Source of the DNA: Lineus longissimus
Taxonomy: Eukaryota; Nemertea; Pilidiophora; Heteronemertea; Lineidae
Direction: 5' to 3'
DNA: 64,000 bases
Assembly (NCBI RefSeq): GCF_910592395.1
Contig: NC_088312.1
Span: 2,356,001-2,420,000, forward strand
Shown here: piece after piece, positions 12,901 to 45,800 of the stretch
Numbering within the stretch: position 1 is the stretch's first letter
Layout: every line of letters starts with the position of its first letter
The notes under the pieces: generated by a model
What the model saw: the letters and a program-made list of their open reading frames with translations, nothing else
What the model was told of the DNA's origin: nothing
Databases searched by the model: none
Program-made: the position numbers and the translations under genes

Positions 12901-13655
12901 GTTGGCGAACGAGCGAGCTTGGTCCAACCCTGGCTAGGCTGAAATCAGGTCTTCATATTACTCCCACTCAACTTACAGTCAGAAAAATCTTTAAATGATA
13001 TCCTAGAAATGACAGCACTTTGTATCTTTCCTCTTTACTGGACACTCACCAAGAGGTATAAAATGAGGTTGGGGTCCAATCAACTTAACACTGGAGGACG
13101 AAAGAACAACAGTCGGCTTCTCACAAAGTTAGGTATTGAAGGGGAATTGGAAATTCTAAGATGTTGGCCATAATTTGAATTGAAATGAAAAAGAATCCAA
13201 ATATTCAATTTAAAACATTTATTGACGATAAAGCATGCATAAATGTGATAAACATTTTCACCTTGCCTTAACTTGCTTATTCCTTAGTGTTGACAGATCC
13301 AGGATTCTCATGAGAACATCTTGTCCAGATAACTGCCTCAAGTTACACATTAGAAATCTTAATCAGATCTCACTTACAGATCTCTATATTAATATCAGGG
13401 TGCTCGAAAATCACTTGCCTTAATTTAGGGCTGGCAGGGTGCAATATTGTGGACGAAAATGAAGTCACAGGACGGATCCAGTTTGCTAACAAACAGGGGT
13501 TTATAACAAACAAATATAAATATGTTTTTCTAAATTTGATCTAATATTGCTTTACAAGTAGGTCATCACAAGGATTATATTTTATTCTGGACTCACTGAT
13601 GCATATTTTTAGGAAGGTCTTCGTTGACCTTCTTCAAAATGTATCCATACCTTAA

Positions 13656-13724
13656 AGGGGGACAATAGGCAGGAGTGACACTGAATGCAATCTGGCCCAA
13701 CTGGTTCCTGCATGTTGTCTCCCT
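13656..13724. mobile_element. 69-bp mini-element flanked by TTAA
   Basis: A very short inverted-repeat element (AGGGGGACA at the left, TGTCTCCCT at the right) sits between TTAA tetranucleotides at 13652-13655 and 13725-13728. TTAA is the target site of piggyBac elements, so a piggyBac-like MITE remnant is possible. The inverted repeat is only about 10 bp, so evidence is modest. Confidence 0.45.
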
Positions 13725-14788
13725 TTAACACAATGTTGTGCATCAGTAATATACACTTACATGTACAAGCACATAATTCCCTCACATCTGAAAAATGTGT
13801 TCATTACATCTGATACCATTCTTTAGATAGCCTCCACAACATGCCATAGGTTATGATGTCTCACAGTTACCAAGATTACTACAATGTGAAAGTTACCTTG
13901 TCGAAACTTTGTGTGCATGTGCAAGAAGCTTACAAAGCTTGATTTACATTGTATATTCATTATGGGTACAATGTACGCAGTTACTATGGTTACTTCCCTA
14001 TGTCATCAAATTATCAATCCTCTAGACCTAGGCCTACATCTAAAATCTATCAGCCATTGAGACCCGATAATAGGCAACTGTTATATAAGGCATTTATACG
14101 TGATCTGGCACTTCAACTCTGTTATGCAAATGATGGGATCATAACCAACATTGTTAACAACATAAGGTTTATGGAATGTCTAAAGTACTGAAAGACTGAC
14201 CCAAAAAATGTGACCATTCCAAACCAACAGACAACAAAATTACGGCCAGAAAGAATGAATAACTTTTAATTAAGTACAACATAGTTATTATTTAGATATG
14301 TCAATTATAGTAAAGTGACATTATGATAATAGCATACTAGTATTTTGTAAATACTTCGTAATTCTTCAAGAAACCTATTCAAAGCACTCCTTTTTGTGAT
14401 CCTTTGATAACACTAATGCAAGTATCAATTCGTTTCTTGTACCCAAGGGTAGTTAAGCTATCACCACTAATCTTTGCCGATGCTTGAGTAGTATTTATTT
14501 TTCCTTTAGTGAAAATTTGGCGAAGCTGGAAAGAATAAGGATGCTAATGTGTCGATGTCTTGTCGAACATACAGCCTTACCCAGTAAAATTAGTCCGGTT
14601 ACTTTATATGATGGTGATAACTGATATATTGTTGATGGTGATGTCTTGACGAAAGAAAAAGTAGCATTGGTGAAAAAAGGGCGATGCTTGAGCCTTAAGA
14701 TGTCGTTATAGGGTGATAAGGTGTCGTACCCTTGAGGAGGGGGGGGTACAAGACACGAATTGATACTTGCATAAAACACTCACTCTTT

Positions 14789-14994
14789 AAGGGGACTATA
14801 AGGCAAGAGGTGCATGTAGGCCTGTCCAACTGGTGGCTGCCAGTTTGGAAACTGTGTCTAGTTTGACTCACTGACGAAAATGTTCCTCCTAAAAGCCTGA
14901 CAAGGGCAAATGTACAATGAGAAAGCAGAGACACCTATTGGTCATTTGGTGAAGCCTAATCTGGCCAACCTGGCTCTTGCCTCTAGTCCCCCTT
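14789..14994. mobile_element. About 206-bp inverted-repeat element
   Basis: The left end AAGGGGACTATAAGGCAAGAG and the right end (reverse complement AAGGGGGACTAGAGGCAAGAG) form a terminal inverted repeat of about 20-25 bp. The ends resemble the mini-element at 13656-13724 and the repeat at 38544-38640. It has no coding capacity. Confidence 0.55.
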
Positions 14995-16572
14995 GATATC
15001 ACTGTTGACAAACAATGGTGGGAATCAAGCTTAATTCATTAACTAGAAATGAAAAAGCACACATAATTACTTGCAGGGACAAACAATTTTACATGCCCAA
15101 TAGTCTAACTACTGTAGTCGTACCACATGTACAATGCAACAAAAGTGTCTGAAGTGGATGGAGAGCCTGTCAAAGTGTATTGGCTTTGCTGTATGGAAAG
15201 TGAATGCTACAAGTAGTACCTCCTTGTAAAGTACCGGTAAAAGTGGAAAGCACGGACCACATCACAACCAAATCATAAATCTAACCAAATAACTATGTGG
15301 CCTGAGAGATGAGAGAAACCAATAGGTTCTGAGATGAGTTTTCCAGCAATGCTGTTTCAAAGGTCATTCATGCAATGACCCCTTCTGGAAATGTTAGTCC
15401 AGAATTCCACTGCAGCTTTTTTAGAACACAAGGCCACGTGTTGCACATTTGAGATCATTTTGCATTAATAAGTGGAATGTGTGAGATTTTTTATCAAGTC
15501 AGGCCATGTAACACGTACCTACCGGGATTCTTTATCAGACCTAGAGAATATTCTTTAAACAAAAAGAAACCATGAAAAGTTTTCTTGGAAATGTCCCAAA
15601 TTAAACCTATAACAGTGTATATATTATATATGAAACTTTAAAACTCTCAGTATATACAATGTTGGAATGTTGTCAACTAGAAAATGCCTCACCACATTAC
15701 TGATATCTGAAATGATATGGAAATACAATCAATTATGACTGTTGCAATTTTACTATGATGATTATGATAAGCAGAACTAAATGCTCATAATATGGATTGT
15801 CTACGAGTCAAAATGACCCAGTCCAAGTCATTCAATTTCAAATTTACTTCCTTGTCTCCTATATATAAATACCCAACCCACAGTATACATGTATAAGGGA
15901 CCTTTTATCATGACTGGAAACAAATTAAGTACAAAGACCAATTACAATGTGCATCGTACAGAAACGGCTAACTGCCTTGAAATTCAGTATTACATGTAGG
16001 TCAGAACGGTACCTAAAATCAACACATAAACTCATTAACTTTAATAATTATAGCAAAAATTTCAAAGACACCTCCCTTCCAAGGACAGCATTACATGCAG
16101 TCAATCCCAGACTGTCCTCAACAGCGAGAGTCCATCGAATGCCTAATGCGTGATATGTTTAATTCAGATTGTACATCACTACATCAAAACAGAAAAATCT
16201 CTTTTTTTCATTACATATTTCTTGTCAATGAGTACACATTACTCCATAAAAACAACACACCTGTGTGTGCAAAACAACACTCAAATGGCTGTATTCACCA
16301 ATTCGGTGCCCTTTACTGTTGACAAACATTTGCAAGTTTTCTCACTGTGTGAAAATAACATGAACTTTGGGTTCACCGATTAAATGGTCGTGGGATTTGA
16401 GAAATGATAAAACTGGTTTTAACACAAATGTGGCAAATGATGGAGATTTCAAGAAGCACAATTGAATAGCCCAGATCTTTGAAGCACTTTTTTAACTCAA
16501 TCAATCAGAAGACCCTGCGGCAAAATGCAAGACTGTTTTCCTGAAAAGTCTACCGGTATGCAGTCATAATAA
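14995..16572. other. Intergenic DNA, no gene recognised
   Basis: AT-rich sequence downstream of MYO6. Overlapping plus-strand frames at 15947-16383 look random: low complexity and no motif. Part of this stretch may be a MYO6 3'UTR if a distal polyadenylation site is used, for example a minus-strand AATAAA near 13217. Confidence 0.4.
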
Positions 16573-16578
16573 TTTATT
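16573..16578 (-). promoter_or_regulatory. Candidate MYO6 polyadenylation signal
   Basis: A minus-strand AATAAA hexamer about 224 bp past the MYO6 stop codon at 16802. It is the closest canonical signal. Use of it is inferred. Confidence 0.5.
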
Positions 16579-16801
16579 AATTGCACTAAAAAGAGCACAT
16601 AATTGACCAATCACTGAATGACTGAACAAGAGGCACATAGGCCAAGCGCTCAGCTGAGAATCATAACCAATTGTCTTCAAAACCAGTTCTCCAATTCAAA
16701 CATTACATTCTTCAGTGCGTCCCAAAAACTCTGCTCAATGAGACTTTTTTGGAACACACTGATTTTTAGCATATAAGTTAAATGACTAGACTAAGCTAGC
16801 A

Positions 16802-37232
<20,431 letters not shown>

Positions 37233-37436
37233 GTTTCTACCTCAAGCAGCAAACCTGAGAAGAACAAATTGCAGCTAAAGTTTTATAAAAGATTATAAAA
37301 CAGGAGTAAGGTCATCATGAACATCTTGGACTACAAGACAGAATCTAACTGAGCTAACCATTTTTGGAACTTCTGATACAGTGACAGGCTGGTTCCAAGG
37401 ATATCAAATCCCACCCAGGAATTGATAATTGAAGTA

Positions 37437-37568
37437 CAGTAGAATCTCTCTATTAAGGACACCCTCGGGACAGACAAGTGCTGTCCTGATTAGAGAGGTC
37501 AAATTGAATGGAAATAACCACTTTGGGACAACAAAGTAATGTCCCCTAAACTAAAGGAGGTTTAACAG
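37437..37568. mobile_element. MITE family B, copy 2 (inverted, shortened)
   Basis: A 132-bp relative of 28444-28621 in opposite orientation, as shown by its internal segment GATTAGAGAGGTCAAATTGA. Flanked by TA on each side (37435-37436 and 37569-37570). It lies just upstream of the MYO6 start exon. Confidence 0.65.
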
Positions 37569-38543
37569 TAATTCCAAAATCACTGTACTAGTGAGTGTAG
37601 TGAGTGTGAACAGTTTTGACATGGCTACTGATGGCAAAACTGGAAACTAGGCAATGAGGCATAAGTTTTTGACATGAGATGGATGTCGCGACAGCGAAGT
37701 CAAAGTCAAAGAAAGCACTCTGACTTGAAATGTCGGCTAGCCTGGGGCATGAATTAAAGCCTAAGCCTTGCTTAACGACGCTTCGTTCCCTCCAAGTCCA
37801 ACTTAGCATCGAATGTCCCAATAACAACGCGAAAGGCAAAGCCAAAGAATACTTGGAAATGGAACAGACCTAGGTTTGAACCCGACAGTGACAATAAATT
37901 ATCAAAGTGAAAGAAATGTAGTACAGCACAGTCATTGGTCTGTTCGTCTTTTGCCTCTCTTTTCTTGACTTTCGATTGCTACAGAAGCATATTTCAACAC
38001 CTTTGCATTGATTAACCGAGAGCAACTGCAGAATACCCGGGACACTAGGAATGTGTACATCATGTACAGAGGGACAGAGTGTACATAATGTAAAGAGCTA
38101 CTACTGTCCCGGCTATTCTGTAGTTAGGCCATTAACCGGGTTAAATAGATGGAAAATGACTTATACATTGGTAATAACATTTGTTTTATTAATGATACCT
38201 ACTTATGAAACGAAATTCGGACCAAGTATCCACAAATAATAACTGCTTCCTCAAAGACAGAGCCTAACAACACCTAGGTGGAGTAGCTCTCAATCCGCAA
38301 TTTGAGAAAATAGATCTGTACTTATGTTCTCCATTCATTGGAAATATAATTTTCTGTCAAGTAAGACAAATAAGCTTAACGATATGGTTATTTTTCTAGA
38401 CATTAGCTATAGATTATGATGCTAAATTTGATGAATATCAAATAACTCATATGAAAAGTGTGTATGAATACACTTTGAAGTTCCGTGACCTTTGACATTA
38501 CCTAAATCACCCAAGAGCGCCATCTACAAACCAATTATTAATT

Positions 38544-38640
38544 AAAGGGACAATATAGGCACAGCTGGGCAGGCGAGATAAAGTTACACAACACCGCCAA
38601 TAGGGGGTCTCTCACATGACACATCTCACACTAGGTCGAA
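38544..38640. repeat. Dispersed repeat starting TTAAAGGGACAATATAGGC
   Basis: The start resembles the ends of elements at 13656 and 14789. Its internal part (ATAAAGTTACACAA, then GGGGTCTCTC) recurs near 26,688-26,720 inside a MYO6 intron. It is probably a degenerate transposon family. Boundaries are approximate. Confidence 0.4.
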
Positions 38641-39613
38641 ATGAGACTAAGCTGATTATGTCTGATGCAGTCCCAATGCACTCATCGTGGAGCTTGGTTC
38701 CCAGCTGTTGTTCTCTTGCAGAGGACATTGATTCATGTTGCACTGCCGCCTCGCCTTACTGATAGTCCCGAGGCAGCCCCCCCCCCCCCCCCCATTAGCC
38801 ACGATAATATTAGGACGGGAGGCTGTAGGGAAAGGTGCCGGCCGCGTCCGGACTGTACCCTTGACGCCATATCGTGATATCGTTGTCTATTGATTTCTGC
38901 TGGGAAAACGACTCGTGATGTATTGATCGTCGCTAGCTATATATATATAGCACTAGCGCTCGATAAGCGGTTTCCATGGCAACCTTCAGGGGACCCCCAC
39001 TGACTCGCTATATCCGCGACATTAGCGGTCTAGCTAACGTACGTGACGAGGATATGATGCAAAGATTTTAATAATTTATTCCTGTATATAGAAAATGGTG
39101 GTCGGGGGTGTGTGGAACGCTTGTTTTACGTCGTATCTTCCTTGATATTTCGGTGTAATTCTTTCCAATTCATTTCCTTTATCTCAAAATTTTAAGAGTC
39201 AACATGGACACCTGGAGCTACGCTTTCTCCACCCCTAACTGGACCCTAAAAATTCGCCAATTCTTTGGCCATTTTTCTGACCTATTTAGTGAATTTGGAA
39301 CCTATGTCACCCCTAGTTATAGGCATGACAGATGTGAAAGGTAAGTTCAATCTTTGTTAATACTCTATTTATGAACCTCGAATGACAGATTGCGCATCGC
39401 GAAATCACAAGCTGGCGACAGCTGTTGACAGTGGAGATGCTCACTGCGTCTTTGAGGTTTGAGCACCCGATAAAGATACTGATTAAAACCCAGCGCATTA
39501 TATATAATGAACAGTGAACATCATGTAGGCCTACAAATGTATATTATCATTCGGCCACCGAGTCACCAAGTAGACACTGCTTCAACCCCGGGCGAGGTCT
39601 CAACCTATGGACA

Positions 39614-39711
39614 TCCACAACGGCTCCTGACCACTTTCACAGTAGATAACGCTTTGCTTGGCACAGAGCCTCGTGGTCATTCTCAACGGCTCCTGACCAT
39701 TTTCACAGTAC
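39614..39711. repeat. Two direct copies of a 30-bp repeat, 67 bp apart
   Basis: CAACGGCTCCTGACCA followed by TTTCACAGTA occurs at about 39618-39645 and again at about 39683-39710. They lie 100-200 bp before the TMEM181 start codon, in its likely promoter or 5'UTR. Confidence 0.6.
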
Positions 39712-39814
39712 TTTTGTGCTGGGCTTTAGTTAACTCAAGTGTCACAGAGTGGCAGCACTGTATGGTACTTGTCCGTCAACGTGGAAGTGCCCACACGAAA
39801 ACAACTTCGATAAA

Positions 39815-42800
39815 ATGCCGAATTATGAAATAGAAGCGTAAGTATCCGAGCCAGGAGTACATCTCGATAATTCGATTTTATCTCTTTTTCACCTTGATGG
39901 CATTTAAAATGTCAAACATTGCTGAATTGTGATAATATGACCATATTTTTCAATGTGTACATTTTCCTGTACATGATACATACGTCCACGGTGCATCCGG
40001 TACTACATGTCCATGTACTGTACATTTTCACTTTTTGTATTGTTTTTACACAAACACTTCACAGGATTACAGGGTCAAGAGGGACTGAGCACAGAGTGTC
40101 TACCTCCCTGCCCCACAGTTTCTTCTTGACTGAATGACATTCTTCGGCTATTTGTGTTTTCCGCTGGGGCCTTTTGGCCTTGCCCTTGGGCTTCAAACAC
40201 GATTAAACAGAGCGCAGCGCAGTCTTGGAGGATGTGTCATCATGTGGTGTACAGTTGGGTCTGTTTGTCTCATGGCCACTGAGAACAGTTTACCACCCCG
40301 ATTGTCTGCAGGTTGCTGTGCAATCCACATGACAGTATCCTGTGGCGCAGAGGAGATTTTGAGGTGTCTGCTTGGCACAAGGATGCAGGGGGTGGTTCTA
40401 CTGTTTGTCATTTCACCACTTTGGGATGGGTTGGATCACTTGTCTAGAATTACCAAGTATAGCATTATGATAGTTGGCTAAATTCTAATTGTAGCATATT
40501 GTCCTCTGGGAATTCAATATAGAATAAAAATAAAGAGAGAATTTAAAAGAATCTAATGCAGAACTTGGATCCTGTGTGATTAATACAGCTGATGCTATTT
40601 TAGTATAAATGAGAAATAATAATGTAATTTCTACTTTGACTGTGTCTGTGTGACGTGGTACCCACGCCCAATTTAAGTTCTCTGGTAGTATGTGTGTCAG
40701 TTTTTTAAAAAACATGAAAACTCCATAACACTGAATACGAATAGGATTGCTGTATTAGATTGCTCTAATTGTGCATATCAGATGGTAGACATATTCTGTT
40801 ATTTCCAACTAGGCCATGCAAATAGAGACGAATAGTGACAGTGTCTGTCTCATCCCAAACAGACTTACAGCAGCAATACTTTTATCACTTGGTTTCTGAT
40901 AATAAATGAACAGGATGGCTTGGGCAACTAGGTGAAACTAACTAGGCCATTCTACACATCTGTGACCATTCTCATTTCCTGATTGTCTGATTATGAATGG
41001 CATTTTCACATTAATATTTTATGCCATAGCCGTAAACATTATAAATATCTCCATATGTGTGGTACTCTATTGGAGTTGTGACAATGGGGAATTGTCTCAA
41101 GCATCAGTTCCACATAATGATTTTGATATTGAGATGTAACAGACTGCAGGTTTTTATTGGGTCATCTTGGGTCATCCAACCCTGGTTGAGGCCTTTTGCC
41201 TCTGGTCGTGGGTTTGATCCCAATTCAGACAAATTCCTCATACACTGTAGACGTGTGAGAGAAAAGGGAGCTTATTTTGACACCTGGTAGATTTTCTCCA
41301 GGAGCTCTCGTTTCCTGCTACATTTCATAAAGTTGCCCAATAATTGTTATCGGTCAGGCATGTCAGTCTAAGTCATGATCATACTCGTATATCAGGAAAA
41401 TTTTACAGAGCTGTTTAGAAGTAATGCCCTGCTGACTGTCATTGGTGTCAATTAGTGACATAAATGTAGTGTTCAGTTCCATGGAGAAGCTTGCGTTCAA
41501 AATTGGTGAACAAGAGGTCGGCCTACTTATGCAAATCCGACAGGTGGTGATAGCTTTTTAGGCTCTTGAGTAAAAGCATTGAGTAGATTGGGCCCTCAAT
41601 CATTTCAGGTGTTTGCCGATGTTCAAGTACCTGACTGTATCTCGAGAATACAGTTGGGTGCTCACAGCTTTGACATGTTTGAGTATTGTGCATTGCATCA
41701 ATTTATGAATTGGCAGTTAGACGTTCTCGGTTCTCTCGGATAATGTTGCATCACACGTGACTGATCAGGGAAGTAAGCGGTCGCCAGGAAATTGCCTTCC
41801 AACAATATGAAGGAACATGGAAGGAGGATATGTGACAGTTTCACCTCTTGACTTGGAAATTACGTGGTTGCAATGTTTCCATCTCGCAAGGCTCAGCTTA
41901 TGGCTCTTGTTCAATATGAAAATGTTAAGAAGATTCTGACAGTCGCATCTCAAATTGGGCTGAGAAAAATTATCGATATGGCATTTATCTACGCCGACAT
42001 GTCTGTTGGGCCCTTGAAGAATAGTGAATATGAACGGTAGGAATTAGCTCTTCACCTTCCTCATTGAGTTGGTATAGAAACCCTCCACTGGTTAGCCTTT
42101 TGCTAATGTAATTGAGATAAGATTTTGAACTGTTGTGTTGCTACTGGTTTATTCATACATATGTGACCCGCTCTACCAAAACTAGGCGCTTGTCGCATCT
42201 GAACTTGACAGGTTGATACGGACTTGTTGTTCATTTCCCTATTGTAGACCTTTTGTGAAATCTATTACAAACTGATTTGGTTACATTTCACCAAAGGTCT
42301 ACAATAGGGAAATGAACAACAAGTCCGTATCAACCTGTCAAGTTCAGATGCGACAAGCGCCTAGTTTTGGTAGAGCGAGTCACATATACCGTAGTCTGTG
42401 ACCATTATGCCCCTATGTTCCACGAAGCTCCTACATCCACCTATACTGAAACGATCAGTATTTCACATTATAAATTCAATGTATCAAACTGTGGAACAAT
42501 TACGGGCACCTGTCATCATGTGACTGTGATGTGTAGCATGTAATGTGTCATTCAAAACAGGTTTATGTTAAAACAGCATCGACAGAGATGTGTTGTAATC
42601 TGATTGTTTTGGTTTGGTATTCATCCAGCAGGGCTATCTTGGCACTAGTTCCTATCCTACCAGTAGACTGTCAGTTGATAGATGTATCAAGCAATGAATA
42701 TCAAAGTACATGCTTAATCTCCTTGTCTAATTACCTCCTTGTTTTATGTACTTGCAGATCGGTTCAGATGCGGCTTTACGCCATGAACAAACGTCAGTTT

Positions 42801-45800
42801 GTCTTGGTTTTTCTCTCCTTCTTTGTCTTCTTTGGAATCACAGTCCTCGTTGGATTAGTTGGTGAGTATCGTCGATCGAGATAAAGGAGTGCATGACAAA
42901 ACTGAACTGATTTTCAAAACCCATTTATTAGTCTGCTGTGGTCAAGAAACGGGTAACCTGGCAGAATTGAGTTCTTGGTATCTCTTTCTTTATCAGACGT
43001 CCCACTAACGACTGAAATCAAAAGCATTGTTTTGCGTGGCATCAGTTTTGAAATATCCAAAAAGTGCTTTCACTGCAAGCAAGAACCTGATAAGTGCAAT
43101 GTTTTATGCATCAAATAACATCTTTGCTGCATTTTCAGGTCCACCGATCATCGCAAGTGTCCAGCACAATGCTACCGCTCTTGCAGAACCGCCAAAAGAT
43201 CTAAAAGCTGGTCCTTTTAGGTTGATGTCGCCGAGGATCAACACATATAATCAACAGATATGGATCACTGCAGTTGTAGTCTCAGATAATAAAGGGGGTA
43301 AGTGTGTTGTCTTTGCCTTGAACCATATAAGAACGAATATCGATCCTGTTCACCATTACATTGTACAGTGGACTAGAAATTCAAATTGATGAAAAAATCA
43401 CACAAAATAAAAATTTTCATGAAGGTTTCCTAACCATGTATTCAATATTTTTTCGTTGGCCATTATCTTTCAAGCTTCTTTGTTATGAACCCTAGTTTTG
43501 TTGAGAACCTTTACCTATAATGTATTTCATCTTTCAGCTGGGAAGTTATATCAGCCATTTGTTGTCGGGATCCAGAGCCGTGGTATGGTGGACGAGAATA
43601 CTAGCAGTCAGGCCCAGCCAGTCACTCATAATAAGACGAGGACGCTAGAGTGTCTCAAGGTGGGTATACGATATCTAGTATCTAAAATCAGCCTTTCGTT
43701 GTTTGGGCCTAGCGCTGAGGTCTGGTGGACGGGATTACAACAATCTGGGGCCAGCCAGTCGCTATCAAGGTGAGGCCAATAAGAGTCTCGGGGTGGTTCA
43801 TGGTATCTGGACATCATTTCTAGAGTGTTGGTCTGTCTTCTTTATCTGTCCAGTACTCACTGTATTTTGCTCCGATCTTACCTGTAGGACTGTAAAGAGT
43901 TGATTCTGCTGCACCTTGGTTTCATAGACTACACACATTACCAGATCACCATCAACTTCTATGGTTTGGAGAAGATGAAATGGGCCATCAAAGATGTCAA
44001 ATTCTTTGTAAGTATGAAGACTAAAGTTTGTAGACTCACATGTCAGATCATTGATTGCCTGAACGGCCAGAATCATTTACGTACTGCCTGATTCAGTCAG
44101 GTGGTCGAGTATTGCTTGCTCATGGTTCATTGTTTTTTAGACTCCATGATACGTTCAGGGGTATAAAAAGAGTGCAACTGATGAAAAGTAGTCACTAAGA
44201 ACTATGGATGTGAAAGGTGCAATGATCATCATTGGTTTACAGTACTAAAATCTGCATCTATTCTAAATTTAGTTTGGTGTTTATTCTTTCCTGTATTTGT
44301 TCCTTTCAGTTCAAAATGTACAATGCTGCCTTCACAGAGTTAGAGATTTGGTTCCGATTTGTATTCCTGGTGCTAACATTCCTAGCCACAGTAAGTATCA
44401 TCTTGTAGTCATCAGGCCTTCGGATTCCGAACTCATTAGCTGTTTTATGCAAAGAATCTCATGAGTGCATGTGTGCTTACAACCACTGCAGTCAATAAGA
44501 GTGTATGGGATAGCTACACAGTATTAAAGTAAATCTTCGAAATTTGACATGTGTTCTGTTACATTTTCAGTGCCTTTTTGCTCACTCATTGAGGAAGTTT
44601 TCATTGCGAGACTGGTCTATAGAACAGAAGTGGATGTCTGCATTGCTGCCCTTACTTCTGCTTTATAATGGTAAGCATCATTCCTTGTATGAGCTCAGGA
44701 TGTCAAGCCAATGAGGCAAGGCAATAAAAAGTCGATAGTAAGATTCAAGATATGTGTTTTCAGGTCCAAACAAGTTGCAAGCATTTGGTACACATGTAAA
44801 GTTTATAAAAGTCTCTTTAAAAAAGTGTATTGGAGCACTTTGGCTGATGACTTGAATCCCTTGTCTAATGCTTGACACACATTTCCTCTGTTTCAGACCC
44901 AATATTTCCTCTCACATTCCTTGTGAGTAGTTGGGTCCCTGGCATGTTTGACGCGATCTTCCAGGCAACATTCCTCTGTTCCTTGCTGCTCTTCTGGTTG
45001 TGTATATATCATGGGGTTAGGCAGGTTAGTACTCAGTAGAAAAGGCAGATATGCAAACTATGCCTTGATGTCCCTTGCATCTGAGCATCTATACCAGGGC
45101 AAGAAAACAATCCCACACAGGTCAAAATATCTCGACGTAGTTGACTCGCAAATCTCTGGCAACAACCCTGGGATAAGATGCTATAATTAATCCATAACTT
45201 GACAAAAAAGAGTTGAAAACTGCAAAACTTGTTTCGTCCTCGAAGACAACATGACTTATAACCATGTACATTGCATTTTCAGAATGAGCGCCATTTTGTC
45301 AAATTCTACCTTCCTAAACTTGTGATTGTTGGACTAATCTGGATCTCCGCCGTGACATTGTCATCGTGGCAGGTGTATAACGAACTACAGGATCCAACGT
45401 ATAACTATAAGCTGGACACAGGCAACTTCCTTGTAAGTCTTTGACAATATGTATTCGTAGAGAAGAAAATTGAACAGTATACTTGTAAGTGGATAGGACT
45501 TGGCGTTGATATCATGGTTTTTATTTTTCAGGGCTTCAAGATCTTTTTCTTTGTGATTGGTGGAATATATCTGCTTTATCTGATCTACCTGCTCATTCGG
45601 GCATACGGTGAACTCAGATCTATGCCATACTTTGGTAAGTAAAGAGTATGATTTGTTGGCGACATATGTGTAGTTTGTTGGTCATGAAATAATGCAATAT
45701 CTGATTAAGTATGCAGCAGTGTCAAATGTGACTCGCTCTACCAAAACTAGGCGCTTGTCGCATCTGAACTTTACAGGTTGATACGGACTTGTTGTTCATT

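Larger units (their letters stand above)
37233..39814. promoter_or_regulatory. Head-to-head intergenic region of MYO6 and TMEM181
   Basis: MYO6 runs leftward from 37232 and TMEM181 rightward from 39815, so this 2.6-kb stretch should hold both promoters and the noncoding first exon of MYO6. The most GC-rich part, with a 17-base C run (38777-38793) and several CpG-containing motifs, is about 38,660-38,880. Repeats also occur: family B MITE at 37437-37568 and a repeat at 38544-38640. No exact start site can be assigned. Confidence 0.5.
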
